Positions 1-9,057 of a DNA stretch of 20,808 bases are shown piece after piece (position 1 is the first letter of the stretch; every line of letters begins with the position of its first letter). Source of the DNA: Conidiobolus incongruus B7586 (lineage: Eukaryota; Entomophthoromycota; Entomophthoromycetes; Entomophthorales; Conidiobolaceae); contig JNEM01013846.1 of the NCBI GenBank assembly GCA_000697335.1, positions 1 through 20,808 of the forward strand. The letters are read 5' to 3'. A program made the translations under genes and the position numbers. Under the pieces are notes generated by a model, which was not told where the DNA came from, made no database searches, and was given only the letters and a program-made list of their open reading frames with translations.

Positions 1-283
1 AACTAAATAGTAATTATCAAAAGTTTTTTATTTTAGTATTAGTAAAACTTAACCATAAACCCTTTAAAATTATTTAAAATTTACAAGTATTTTTAATAAT
101 ATATATATATATATATATATAATAATTTTTTTGATTAAAAAATTAACTTTTTAAAATTGGTTGTTTAATTTAATTATACTTAAACTAAATAGTAATTATC
201 AAAAGTTTTTTATTTTAGTATTAGTAAAACTTAACCATAAACCCTTTAAAATTATTTAAAATTTACAAGTAGTTTTTAATAAT
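1..283 (+). repeat. 182-bp tandem duplication inside mariner copy A
   Basis: Bases 1 to about 98 recur at 183 to about 281 with an offset of 182. The two units are nearly identical; the one difference I see is an extra G in the second unit (acaagtattttt versus acaagtagttttt). Each unit begins within the first codons of the transposase; the first then passes through an AT dinucleotide run (about 97-121) back to sequence that in copy B lies just upstream of the transposase start. The units share the same C-to-T and G-to-A changes, so the duplication came after the mutation, or is an assembly effect at the AT run. The array may continue to the left of the window. Confidence 0.85.
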
Positions 284-1285
284 AAAATATTATCTAAATT
301 AATAATTTATTGCTAAGTAAATTACTTTAAAGTTAAGAGAGAAATTATCTAAAACTTGCTAAAATCTAAAAAACCAACTTTAACTATTACTTTTTTAATT
401 GTTAATAGAGTGAAAAAATATATTAAAAAGCACCTTTTTATTTCATTTAAAAAATTATCTAAGTACTTTAATATTAGTTTTACAAGTATTTTATATATAT
501 TAAAATTTAAACTCAAGTTAATAAATAAAAATATAAAATAAGTACCTTATAATTTAACTAAAGCTTAAAAAAAGCTAGAGTAATTATTGTTAAATAAAAC
601 TTACTAAAATATTACTAGAAGCTTAAACTTTTATAGTGAATAATTACAATTGATGAATCTTAAATTTTTATGTATAATCTTTTACTAAAACACAAATTAA
701 AATGCTAGATTAAATTAAATTAACTTTTTCTACAAATCCCTTTAAATAAACATTTTGTTAATAAGCAAATATTAATTATTGTAATAGATTATAATGGTAT
801 ATGCTACTTTTATTTAGTATTTGAAGGAAAATCAATTAATAATAAACTTTATATTGCTTTTTTAAATAAAAGTATTTTTAATTAGTGTTCTCAATATAAT
901 TTAAGAAAACCTATTATTTTGTATGATAATTACAAAATATATAAATCTAAAGCTATAAAAAACTTTCTAATTAAAAATAACTAGAAAAAACTACTATATC
1001 TAGTATACTCTTTAGATTATAACTTATGTAATTATAATTACTTTAGGTAATTAAAAAACTAGCTTACAGGAAAGAAAATTTCTACAAGAAAATTTAATTG
1101 GTTTGTAAAACATCAAATTTCAGTCTTTAATAAAAAAAACTATTTTTTTAAGTGTTAGATCTTTGCCAAAAGTATAGCAAAAAGTTATTAATAATAAAAG
1201 AAACTATTAAATTTATATTATATATTTATTTTTATATATTATATATTAAAATATTTATTTATTTTGAATTGCAAAAAATTCCCAT
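1..1285 (+). mobile_element. mariner (DD34D) transposon, copy A, hypermutated, 5' end outside window
   Basis: This is a dead Tc1/mariner-superfamily DNA transposon. Its coding strand aligns with copy B (7995-8692) over the N-terminal part (about 120-533) and the 3' end (about 1109-1285), and it supplies the catalytic core that copy B lacks. Recognisable core blocks are TIDES at 646-660 with the first Asp codon at 652, the YDN block with the second Asp at 925, and a C-N-Y-N-Y-F block at 1027-1044 where the third acid reads Asn (codon 1030). The last two acids are 34 residues apart, the spacing of the mariner family. Many Trp and Gln positions have become TAG or TAA. The right end reads TTGCAAAAAATTCCCAT followed by TA, like copy B. 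Almost all differences from copy B are C-to-T or G-to-A. A 61-residue open stretch at 356-541 is a remnant of the helix-turn-helix region and is not a gene. Confidence 0.88.
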
Positions 1286-2574
1286 TATTAAAAATATAGA
1301 GTAATATCAAATATTAAATAAAAACTCTCATTATATTCTAATTAGAATTTAAAATATTATAGAAATTTAAGATAAAATGATATAGATTTGAATAAAGTAA
1401 GAGTTTAGAAACTTATAATAATATAAACATATATCCTAACTAATTTTTTTTAAATGAAAAATATCTTTTCAATAATATTATATTGTCAATATTTTATTTT
1501 TTTAAAATTTTTAAAAATTTTATGGATAATTAATTTTATTTTAGTTAACTTATCAAATCCTATTTTATAGATTATATAAAAATAAAATAATAATTAATAG
1601 GTTATGATATAAATATTTTAAATAATTTGGTAAATTATCCTAGATTTAAATATATATTTAGCAAAAATATTATTGATTATTCCAAAATAAAAAGCTATAT
1701 ACTATTAGCTTTTGATATTAAATGAAATAAATACATAAAACTAAAAGGATGAAGTTTTTGTTTTAATGTAAAAGATTAATATATTATAAAATATTTTGAA
1801 ATTTCAATATTTTATTTCAACAATATAATATTTAATATAATAAATTCCAAATTAATAATAAAATATAAACAATATTTGCCGTAATTTCAAAACTAATTAA
1901 CAATATCTTATTAAAGTTATACTCTTTTAAATAATCAACTTATTTATTAAGTTTAGTCTTTTTATTTGTTTTAATATAAGGGTAGTAATTCTTTTATTGT
2001 AAATTTTTTAATAAGGTTAGCGAGAAATATAGTTTTGATCTTTATTTGAAATATAAGAAATTTATTCAATTAATATTTGAAATTTCAAATTTTAATATTT
2101 TAATTATAAATTGATAAATACATATTGAATACAAAGCTAATAATTTAAATAATTGAATCAAATTATTCCTTTAAAACATTTTAAAAATTAGTGAAAATAT
2201 TCTAAAATATTTTTTAAATTTTACTAGTCTTGATATTGAATTAAAATTACCAATTTGTTTATTTGATGAATATTACTATTATTATATATTCCAAATGATT
2301 ATATAGTTCCAATATTATTTTAAGACATAAAATTGAATTAAAAAATATATAAAGTTTGTGTGAATCTAATAATATAAGAAATTGAAAATTTTTATTTTTA
2401 AAGTTAAAATTTCTAAGTTTTAAGAAAATATGAAAAAAAATATAAAACCTGAGAGCTAATTATGATAGTATATGTTCAAATATTGGATTAAATAGGTAAT
2501 AATTGGGCCGAAATTCTTAGTTTTTAATAACTGAAAAAGGTATATAATTGATTAGTAGATATAGAATAGATAGT
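1286..2574. other. AT-rich intergenic stretch, no gene seen
   Basis: Between the right end of mariner copy A and the subtilase stop codon the sequence is strongly A+T rich, with frequent stops in all frames and no open stretch with coding-like composition. Roughly the last 100 bases (about 2480-2574) would be the 3' flank or 3' UTR of the minus-strand protease gene. I see no structural RNA. Confidence 0.6.
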
Positions 2575-3741
2575 TTAAAGCTGATCAGGATGACTTCTTT
2601 GGAAATCGGTATATCCAGTGTAAACTAATTTGTTAGGAGTTTCTGCATTGAATCCGGAAATAGCTCCAGTGGTTGCTAAGTCAATGATTTTTTGCTTCAA
2701 GCCTTCGAAAGCAATACCTTGACTGAGTAAGGTGGCAGCGACACCAGCTACATGAGGAGTGGCCATGGAAGTGCCTGACATGAAGCGAGTTGCATTATTG
2801 TTGGTATTGTAGGTGGAGAGAACTGAGACACCGGGGCCCAAAATATGAACACATTTACCATAGTTGGAGAATCCAGCTTTTTCGTCGTTAATGTCGGTAG
2901 CTCCTACTGTTAATGAGTGCAGGGCAGAGCCTGGAGAATACTTGCAGGCATCATCATTATTATTACCGGCACAGATTACAGAGAGGGTACCGCGTTCGTA
3001 AGCACTGTTGATGGCATCATCTACGGGTTGGAATTGGTTTCCGTAAATGCTCATAGAAACTAAGTGGGGTTTGTGTTGAGAGTTCTTTACCACCCATTCC
3101 ATACCATCAATGATCCATTCCCAGTTACCTCTACCATTGTCACCAAGTACCTTGACTGCAACGACCTTAGCCTTTTTGGCGACGCCATAAGTCTTAGAAG
3201 CAACGGTACCTGCACAATGTGTACCGTGGCCATGAACATCCTTGTCAGCGGATCCAGGAACAGCATTGTAGCCCCAAGAGGCACGACCTTCAAAATCAAC
3301 ATGATCAACATTGATACCAGTATCCAATACGTAAACAGTGACTCCATTACCAGCGTGTGCGTAGTATTTGTAAGTAGAATTATCTTCAAGAGTCAGTTTT
3401 TGGCGCTTAGAAACTCTTGCTAAACCGTAAGGTGCATTCTTCTGAATGGCACCAACACTAACCACTTGATCCTGGTGAACGCTTTCGACGAATGGCAATG
3501 CTTTCACTTTCTCGAGAGTTTCATCATCAAAATTAGCTGAAATACCATTGAGTACGGTCGGATACTGCTTTCTAATCTGATTGATTCCATTCCTGCTGGT
3601 AAATGTATCTTGAACGAGACTCACTTGGGTGTCAAAATCGAAGCGAGCTAATCCCTTGAACTTGACAATATATTGATTAGGGATGAATTGGGCTTCAATG
3701 AGGGAAATTGCAACTGATGATATTAAATATAATACTTTCAT
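2575..3741 (-). CDS. secreted proteinase K-like subtilisin serine protease (peptidase S8, I9 propeptide)
   Basis: This 388-residue preproprotein is a secreted endopeptidase of the proteinase K branch of subtilases. Residues 1-18 form a signal peptide with a hydrophobic core. Residues about 19-97 match an I9 inhibitor or chaperone propeptide (NQYIVKFKG near the start). The mature enzyme probably begins near residue 98 (AIQKNAPYGLARVS aligns with the start of mature proteinase K), giving about 291 residues, close to the family norm. The catalytic triad is visible: Asp140 in VYVLDTG, His172 in HGHGTHCAG, and Ser325 in GTSMATPHVAG. Asn260 in CAGNNN is the oxyanion-hole residue. Mature cysteines are at 176, 257, 266 and 297; N-glycosylation sequons are at 121 and 316. 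There is no intron. The start at 3741 is chosen because it gives the complete signal peptide. The gene is much richer in G+C than its flanks and uses many C- and G-ending codons, as in highly expressed genes. Its nearest relative here is the dead paralogue at 5703-6869. Known roles of the family are extracellular protein digestion and, in insect-associated fungi, cuticle breakdown; the role here is inferred. Confidence 0.95.
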   Translation of the reverse strand: MKVLYLISSVAISLIEAQFIPNQYIVKFKGLARFDFDTQVSLVQDTFTSRNGINQIRKQYPTVLNGISANFDDETLEKVKALPFVESVHQDQVVSVGAIQKNAPYGLARVSKRQKLTLEDNSTYKYYAHAGNGVTVYVLDTGINVDHVDFEGRASWGYNAVPGSADKDVHGHGTHCAGTVASKTYGVAKKAKVVAVKVLGDNGRGNWEWIIDGMEWVVKNSQHKPHLVSMSIYGNQFQPVDDAINSAYERGTLSVICAGNNNDDACKYSPGSALHSLTVGATDINDEKAGFSNYGKCVHILGPGVSVLSTYNTNNNATRFMSGTSMATPHVAGVAATLLSQGIAFEGLKQKIIDLATTGAISGFNAETPNKLVYTGYTDFQRSHPDQL

Positions 3742-3800
3742 AATTATAAATATTCTCTATCCTTTCGAATGTAGTGAATATAATCATTGTTTTTTTGAAT

Positions 3801-3808
3801 TATTTATA
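3801..3808 (-). promoter_or_regulatory. TATA-box candidate for the subtilase gene
   Basis: On the minus strand this reads TATAAATA, about 60 bases upstream of the protease start codon. The spacing allows a short 5' leader. In such AT-rich DNA the match has limited weight, but it is the best canonical TATA box near this gene. Confidence 0.35.
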
Positions 3809-4073
3809 CTTTTTAAATCAAAATTCACAAAATTTTATAGAATAGTCAAATGACAAATTTTATATTAAATATTTAATTTAATCAGAGGTCATTTGAATTC
3901 AAGAGCTAATTTTAAATTCTTTAAGAACTCGAATTTGAACTAGTTTTATTTTAATTTGTCCTATCATGATTAGCTATTTTTATCTTTTTAACAAATTATA
4001 TATATAAGGATTCACGAAACTATTAATAGTTTTCTAAGGAATGGTTCAAATTAACAAAAGAATACATTATTAA

Positions 4074-4090
4074 ATATATATATATATATA
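4074..4090. repeat. (TA)n microsatellite
   Basis: A pure alternating TA run of about 16 bases in intergenic DNA. It is not linked to a transposon end here, unlike the similar runs in mariner copies A and B. Confidence 0.8.
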
Positions 4091-4909
4091 TTTACAATGT
4101 TTTTAATCAAACGAAGAAAATCATGGATTTTGAACATTAAATCATTGGAATTTATTACAATCAATTAGTATTAAATAATTTTAAACATTTAATCCAATTA
4201 TAAAATTACTAATTATCAAACCAGTGATTCAAGTTTATTATTAAATTCTCCGAAAGATATTTAGTTATGCATTCGGAGTAAAAATTTCTATTTCAATTTA
4301 TTTCAAAAATATACTGTAACTAATACTGCTTACATACTACAAATCAAATATTTATACAAAACAATATAATTCAATGTATATTATTTAATGATATTAAATG
4401 ACTGCTAATATTTATTATTTTCTATTTAATAATATATTCAAATATATTTTACTTCAAATCTAATTTAAACTATTAAATTAATATTTTCTAAATTTGATAA
4501 ATTTTTGATTTAAATTAACAAACCATTTAATCATATGATTCATTGAATTAATGCAATCACATTAAATCAAATCTATTAATTAAACCTCAATATTATTACT
4601 ATAATTAGAATAAAAATATTTTCAAAAATAATTAATATTTAATTAAGGAATAACATTATTAAGATTTAGATAATACTAATATATTTGTATCAATAATATT
4701 GAAATAGTTGATTAAAAATGTATACATAATTAGCTATATAAAATCATCATTATGATTTATTAATTATAGTTAAAATTTTAAATGAATTTGATTGAGAAAA
4801 TATTATAATAATTGTTATATTTTAATATACCTGTCTCTTTAAGTCTGTAAGTTGATTCAATAGTTTACTGACATGAAACTTGTTTTATTTGAAATATAAT
4901 CAAATGACA

Positions 4910-4938
4910 CTCTTTGTTCTCTTTGTTCTTTTTCTTTT
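4910..4938 (+). repeat. pyrimidine-rich short tandem repeat (CTCTTTGTT unit)
   Basis: The nonamer CTCTTTGTT occurs twice head to tail (4910-4918 and 4919-4927) and is followed by CTTTTTCTTTT. The result is a nearly pure pyrimidine tract on the plus strand. Confidence 0.75.
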
Positions 4939-5702
4939 ATTTATTATCTTTGTCTTCTTAATTATATTTTAATTTATCTTTTACTAAATTTCTGCTAAGT
5001 CCCATATCATACACTAAACAGACTATTTAATCACTTAAGAGTAATGTAAAAGGAATAACAAAGTTTTTCTAAATATTCTACTACAACATCTCAATAGAAA
5101 TTAAACTTAAGATATATAATCCTGATATGTTAAAGAGCAGATTAATAAATAATTTACTAAATTAATATTTCAAGTACTTATCTAATGAAGATCTTAATTT
5201 ACAAACACTTAATATAAAACATTACATAATATGATAAAATTAATAAACTATGTTGATATAATAATATAATGTTTTCAATGTTTTAAGGAATTTTCAAGTT
5301 TAATGAACTCATAATATGAATATTGATTAAAATTTAGTGATTTAACCTTTAAATTATCTTATCAAGTGTACAAATATAAAAAAATACAAATTATTATTAT
5401 TATTAAAACAAATAACAAATTTCAAGATAGATCAAGTTTTACTATTGAAATTTATCAAATTATATAACTTTTATTAAAATATTAAAAATTTTTAAAATTT
5501 AATTTAGAGTTTTTATAATATTTAAATTATAATTTTTTAAGTAATTTTAAAATAAAATATTATTTATAAAATGATTAATTTATTAACTTTTTAATAATTT
5601 CATTTTTATTTTATGTACTATGATTAAGTGAGTTAATAATTGATATAGATATTTTTCTAATAGGTAATTAAATACTATATATACATTCTATTGTTATATA
5701 AT

Positions 5703-6869
5703 TTAAATTGAATCAGAGAGGATTAGTTGGAAATCATTGAAACCTAGGTAGACTATTCGTTTGGTTGTTTCTTCATAAGATCCTGTAATAGGCTATTTTA
5801 CAGCGAGATCATTATACCATTTATTCAAAGCTTCGAATGCGATATCGTGACTGAGAAAGATGGCAGCAACTCCTTCAACGTGAAGAGCGGCCTTAGAGGC
5901 TCCAGAGAGGATACGAGTAACTGCATTGTTGGTGTCGTGGGTAGAGAGTGCTGAAATCCGGTGCCAAGGATATCGACACAGGGTCCGTAGTTAGGAAAGA
6001 AAGCCTTTTTGCTGTTGATACTAGTGGCGTAAACGATTAATGTAGCTTCGACGGACCCTGGAGGAAATCTAAAGGCATTGAAGTTAAAGTTTCCAGCTTC
6101 GATGACAGAGAAAGTTCTTTGTTGGCAAGCTCTGTTGATAGCAGCGTCCATGGGTTGGAATTGGAGACCTGAAATACTGGTAGAGGCGAAGTGAGATTTT
6201 TGTTGGGAGTTCTTTACAACCCATTCAATACTATCAATAAGCCATCCTCAGATATCGAAGCCATTATCACCAAGTACCTTTACTGCAATTACCTTAGGCT
6301 CCTTTGCGACACCATAAGCCTTGAAAGCAGTTGTAAAAGCACAGTCACTGCCGTGCCCATGCACGTCCTCATCAGAGACTCCCGGAGCTGTATCATAACC
6401 TCATGAGTCACGACCTCCGAAGTTGGCGCGATCGATATTGATACTAGTGTCCAACACATAGATATTGTTACCATTTCCAGCGTATGTGTAGTATTTGCGT
6501 GTGAAATGATTATTAGGGTCCAATTTCTTGGTATTAGAAACTCTATCAAGGCCCCATGGAGCGCTCTGCTGAATGATTTTGATACCAATGACTTGACATT
6601 GGAGAATGCTCTCAAAAAGTGGTAGATTTTTAACTACTTCCAGAGTTTTATTTTTCGAAATGAGCGGAAATATAGCGTAAGAATGTAGTATAGAGCCTTC
6701 TAGATTGGTTTATTCCGCTTCTGAAAACGGATACATCTTAAATCAAACTGACATGAATGTCAAAATCGTAACGAGCTGATTATTTGAACTTGGCAATGTA
6801 CCGATCGGGAACGAGTTGAGATTGGGATAGAGAATGAGTTAATGCTATTAGTAATGTTCAATATTTCAT
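5703..6869 (-). pseudogene. pseudogene of proteinase K-like subtilase
   Basis: This is a decayed paralogue of the 2575-3741 protease, alignable end to end from a start-like ATG at 6869 to a TAA at 5703-5705. I judge the protein-level match at about 60 percent. The reading is broken by about six in-frame stops (for example codon 4, a Gln position shortly after the propeptide start, and two Trp positions now TGA) and by two single-base frameshifts. One is an extra base in the propeptide region and one a missing base in the C-terminal third, so the total span stays exactly 1167 bases, as in the live gene. The active site has also drifted: the His block reads HGHGSDCAFT and the Ser block SGASKAALHVEG, although the oxyanion Asn (EAGN) and the nucleophile Ser remain. 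Open pieces such as 5825-6151 are fragments of it. Its G+C content is still coding-like, far above the flanks, which suggests fairly recent loss. No upstream promoter is obvious. Confidence 0.9.
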
Positions 6870-7994
6870 GATTATTAAATCATTAAACTCTTGCAATGCA
6901 AAAAATATTATTTTAGATATAATGATATAATAAAAATTCCATATTTAATGTAATATGTGAAATTACCAACTATAATAATAGTTAATTCAATTTAAATTTA
7001 TTTTTATGAACAATGTTAAAGAAATTTGAATTTATCTAATTTCGAATATTATTAAAAAAACAATATAATACTAAAAAAATACATATTAAACAATATTTAG
7101 TCTTTGAAATTTATCAATTTTCAATACCATGAAAGTATAAAATATTTAAAGAAAATATTGGCTGATATAGTTATTATATGCTTTCTAAAATAGTTAAAAT
7201 ATGAAATTGTGAATCACTAAAATATCAAATATTTACACGTATAAATTTTTCAAGTGTGTTAATTTTTGATATATTTCTTAAGGAATTTTCTAATTTTTTA
7301 AATCAAGTGATAAAAAAATATTAAATTATTTGAGTTTTTAAACAACAAATGATAAAATTTTCCTTATTTTAATAATTTGCTTGGGCCAAAGTCAAAGCTT
7401 TATATTATCAATACAAACATTCTTTGGTAAATTGGTGATATTATTGTGTTCTCAGTAATAATTGTGTCAAAATATCATATCCTCGATATGCTGTCTATTA
7501 TTCGCTAATTGTTAATTTAAATTAGTTTTAATTTTTGATTTAAACAGGGGTTTTTTGAAATTTGTTATTAAAATTAGGTAATATTATTACCAATATAGTG
7601 TATTTAGTGACAATTTATAATTTAATAAGTGATTGATAATGATAGGAATTTTTGATATTATAACAACGTAATGGTAAATTTGGATTAGGATAAACTGATG
7701 ATGATTATGATATACCTTATGATTTATTTCATACATTTTTTTCCAAATGAGATTTAATTTTACAAGTTATTAAATTTGATTATATATTAAAAACCTGCTC
7801 CGATATTTTCATAATTCATCAGTTTAGCACTAGAATAAATTTAATACTGTTCAACCTCCAATAAACCATAAAAACCAATCAAATATAAATATACACTATG
7901 CTTGATTGATAAAGTGAATACATTAGAAACATCATATATCAAATAAAATTTACATGTCTTGTTAAAATACAAATTTATTACCATGGAATTGAAG
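6870..7994. other. AT-rich intergenic stretch, no gene seen
   Basis: This lies between the pseudogene start and the left end of mariner copy B. Stops are dense in every frame and I see no RNA gene. The first hundred or so bases would be the old promoter of the dead protease. Confidence 0.6.
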
Positions 7995-8011
7995 AAATGG
8001 GAAATTTTTTA
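7995..8011 (+). repeat. left terminal inverted repeat of mariner copy B
   Basis: AAATGGGAAATTTTTTA pairs with the reverse complement of the right end (TAATGGGAATTTTTTG), allowing one extra A. The same end motif in decayed form (AATGCCAAATCTTTTA on the minus strand) marks the left end of copy C near 10031. Confidence 0.6.
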
Positions 8012-8092
8012 ATTTCCGATTTTTCAAACATATTATTAGTTTCAAATAAGCAAATATATACAAAACAAATAGGAAAATAAATAGTTTTGAAT

Positions 8093-8111
8093 TATATATA
8101 TATATATATAA
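8093..8111. repeat. (TA)n microsatellite within mariner leader
   Basis: This alternating TA run lies just upstream of the transposase start in copy B and at the equivalent place in copy A (about 97-121). It appears to be an ancestral part of this mariner family that varies in length. Confidence 0.8.
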
Positions 8112-8149
8112 TAATTTTTTTGATTAAAAAATGAATTTTTTAAAATTAG

Positions 8150-8617
8150 TTGTTTAATTTAATCATGCTTAAACCAAATAGTGACCATCAAAAGTCTTTT
8201 ATTTTAGTATCAGTAAAACTTAACCACAAACCCTCTAAAATCATTCAAAATTTACAAACAGCTTTTGGTAATGAAGCATTATCTAAATCAACAATTTATT
8301 GCTGGGTAAATTACTTTAAGGCTGGGAGAGAAACTACCAAAAACTTGCCAAAATCTGGAAGACCAATTTCAACTGTCACTCTTCCAATTATTAATAAAGT
8401 AAAAAATTATATTGAAAAGCACCCTTTTATTTCAGCTAGAGAATTATCAAAACACTTTAATATTAGTCACACAAGTATTTTATATATATTAAAGTTTAAA
8501 TTAAAATTAATTAATAAACATCAAATTTCAGTCCTTAATAAAAAGAACTGTTTTTTAGGTGTTAGATCTTTGCCAAAAGTATGGCAAAAAGTTATTAGAA
8601 ATAAAGGAAATTATTAA
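8150..8617 (+). CDS. mariner transposase remnant: DNA-binding domain fused in frame to C-terminal tail
   Basis: This open frame encodes 155 residues. Residues about 10-120 match the paired helix-turn-helix DNA-binding region of mariner transposases: FGNEALSKSTIYCWVNYF with the following KAGRE, then the PKSGRP linker (AT-hook-like GRP), then a second helical segment with ARELSKHFNISHTSI. Residue about 124 is joined directly to the normal C-terminal end of the family (SLPKVWQKVIRNKGNY). The catalytic Asp-containing core between them is missing, so it cannot cut or join DNA. The first Met lies in MFNLIM; the Met at 8165 is an alternative start. The frame is open across the deletion join, so a stable small protein is possible. 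By analogy with internally deleted P and mariner elements it could bind transposon ends and compete with active transposase; that is inference. It may equally be a passive relic. Confidence 0.7.
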   Translation: MFNLIMLKPNSDHQKSFILVSVKLNHKPSKIIQNLQTAFGNEALSKSTIYCWVNYFKAGRETTKNLPKSGRPISTVTLPIINKVKNYIEKHPFISARELSKHFNISHTSILYILKFKLKLINKHQISVLNKKNCFLGVRSLPKVWQKVIRNKGNY

Positions 8618-8675
8618 TTTTATATTATATATTTATTTTTACTTTGTATATATTAAAATGTTTATTTTTTTTCAA

Positions 8676-8692
8676 TCGCAAAAAATTCCCAT
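8676..8692 (-). repeat. right terminal inverted repeat of mariner copy B
   Basis: TCGCAAAAAATTCCCAT ends at a TA dinucleotide. The equivalent in copy A at 1269-1285 reads TTGCAAAAAATTCCCAT, so the right end is well conserved between the two copies. Confidence 0.65.
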
Positions 8693-9057
8693 TATTTAAA
8701 TTACAAAGTAATAGTATTAATGAGATGGAGCAATATAATCATTTTATAATTCATTTTAATAAATAATTAATATCAAAACATTACACTAATAATCAAATAC
8801 ATAGTCAGAATTTTACTTAATTTCAAAATATTTAGGGAGTTAACATATTATTCAACTAATTAAATCATTGTTAATACAGATTGATAAAATTTGTAGTTTC
8901 TAATCATTAGCCCTTTATCTTGCTTGGAGAAAGAGATTTAATTTAATATGAGATTAGGAATTATCATAGTCAATATAATTAAATAATATAATTATATAAA
9001 TTTAAAAGAGAAAGATTATTTTTTTCTAAGTGATTTAAAGAATAATTAAGTTAAAAA
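8693..9057. other. spacer between mariner copies B and C
   Basis: About 365 bases of AT-rich DNA separate two oppositely oriented mariner copies. No gene or RNA is visible. Confidence 0.55.

Larger units (their letters stand above)
3742..5702. other. intergenic DNA between the two subtilase copies, no gene seen
   Basis: Nearly 2 kb of AT-rich DNA separates the functional protease from its dead paralogue. The right part contains the promoter region of the live gene (to about 3900) and, near 5702, the 3' flank of the pseudogene. It holds simple repeats noted separately: a TA run at 4074-4090 and a pyrimidine tandem repeat at 4910-4938. No frame has coding-like composition. Confidence 0.6.
7995..8692 (+). 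mobile_element. mariner transposon copy B, internally deleted but little mutated
   Basis: This is a short non-autonomous derivative of the same mariner as copy A, about 700 bases instead of about 1.3 kb. The left end (AATGGGAAATTTTTT from 7996) and the right end (AAAAAATTCCCATT) are imperfect inverted repeats. A TA, the usual mariner target duplication, follows the right end at 8693-8694; the left side reads AA, so that TA has decayed or the boundary is off by a base or two. A leader of about 155 bases contains a TA run (8093-8111). The gene inside keeps the N-terminal DNA-binding part and the C-terminal tail, but about 575 bases carrying the whole DDE catalytic core, present in copy A at about 533-1108, are absent. 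It has far fewer C-to-T-type changes than copies A and C. Confidence 0.85.

Noticed and set aside
3064-3423. Plus-strand open frame of 119 residues (and 3087-3389 on the minus strand)
   Set aside because: Both lie inside the intact subtilase gene in other frames. They have no family resemblance and are shadows of its G+C-rich coding sequence.
6191-6615. Open frames of 71 (plus) and 108 (minus) residues inside the dead protease
   Set aside because: They are off-frame readings. The subtilase similarity, including the catalytic Asp and His blocks, lies in a different minus-strand frame.
5703-6869. Stop-codon reassignment (TGA as Trp, TAA as Gln) to explain the broken protease
   Set aside because: Two TGA codons do fall at Trp positions and one TAA at a Gln position, but the intact gene uses TGG and CAA there, other stops do not fit, frameshifts exist, and the catalytic motifs are damaged. 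A pseudogene is simpler.
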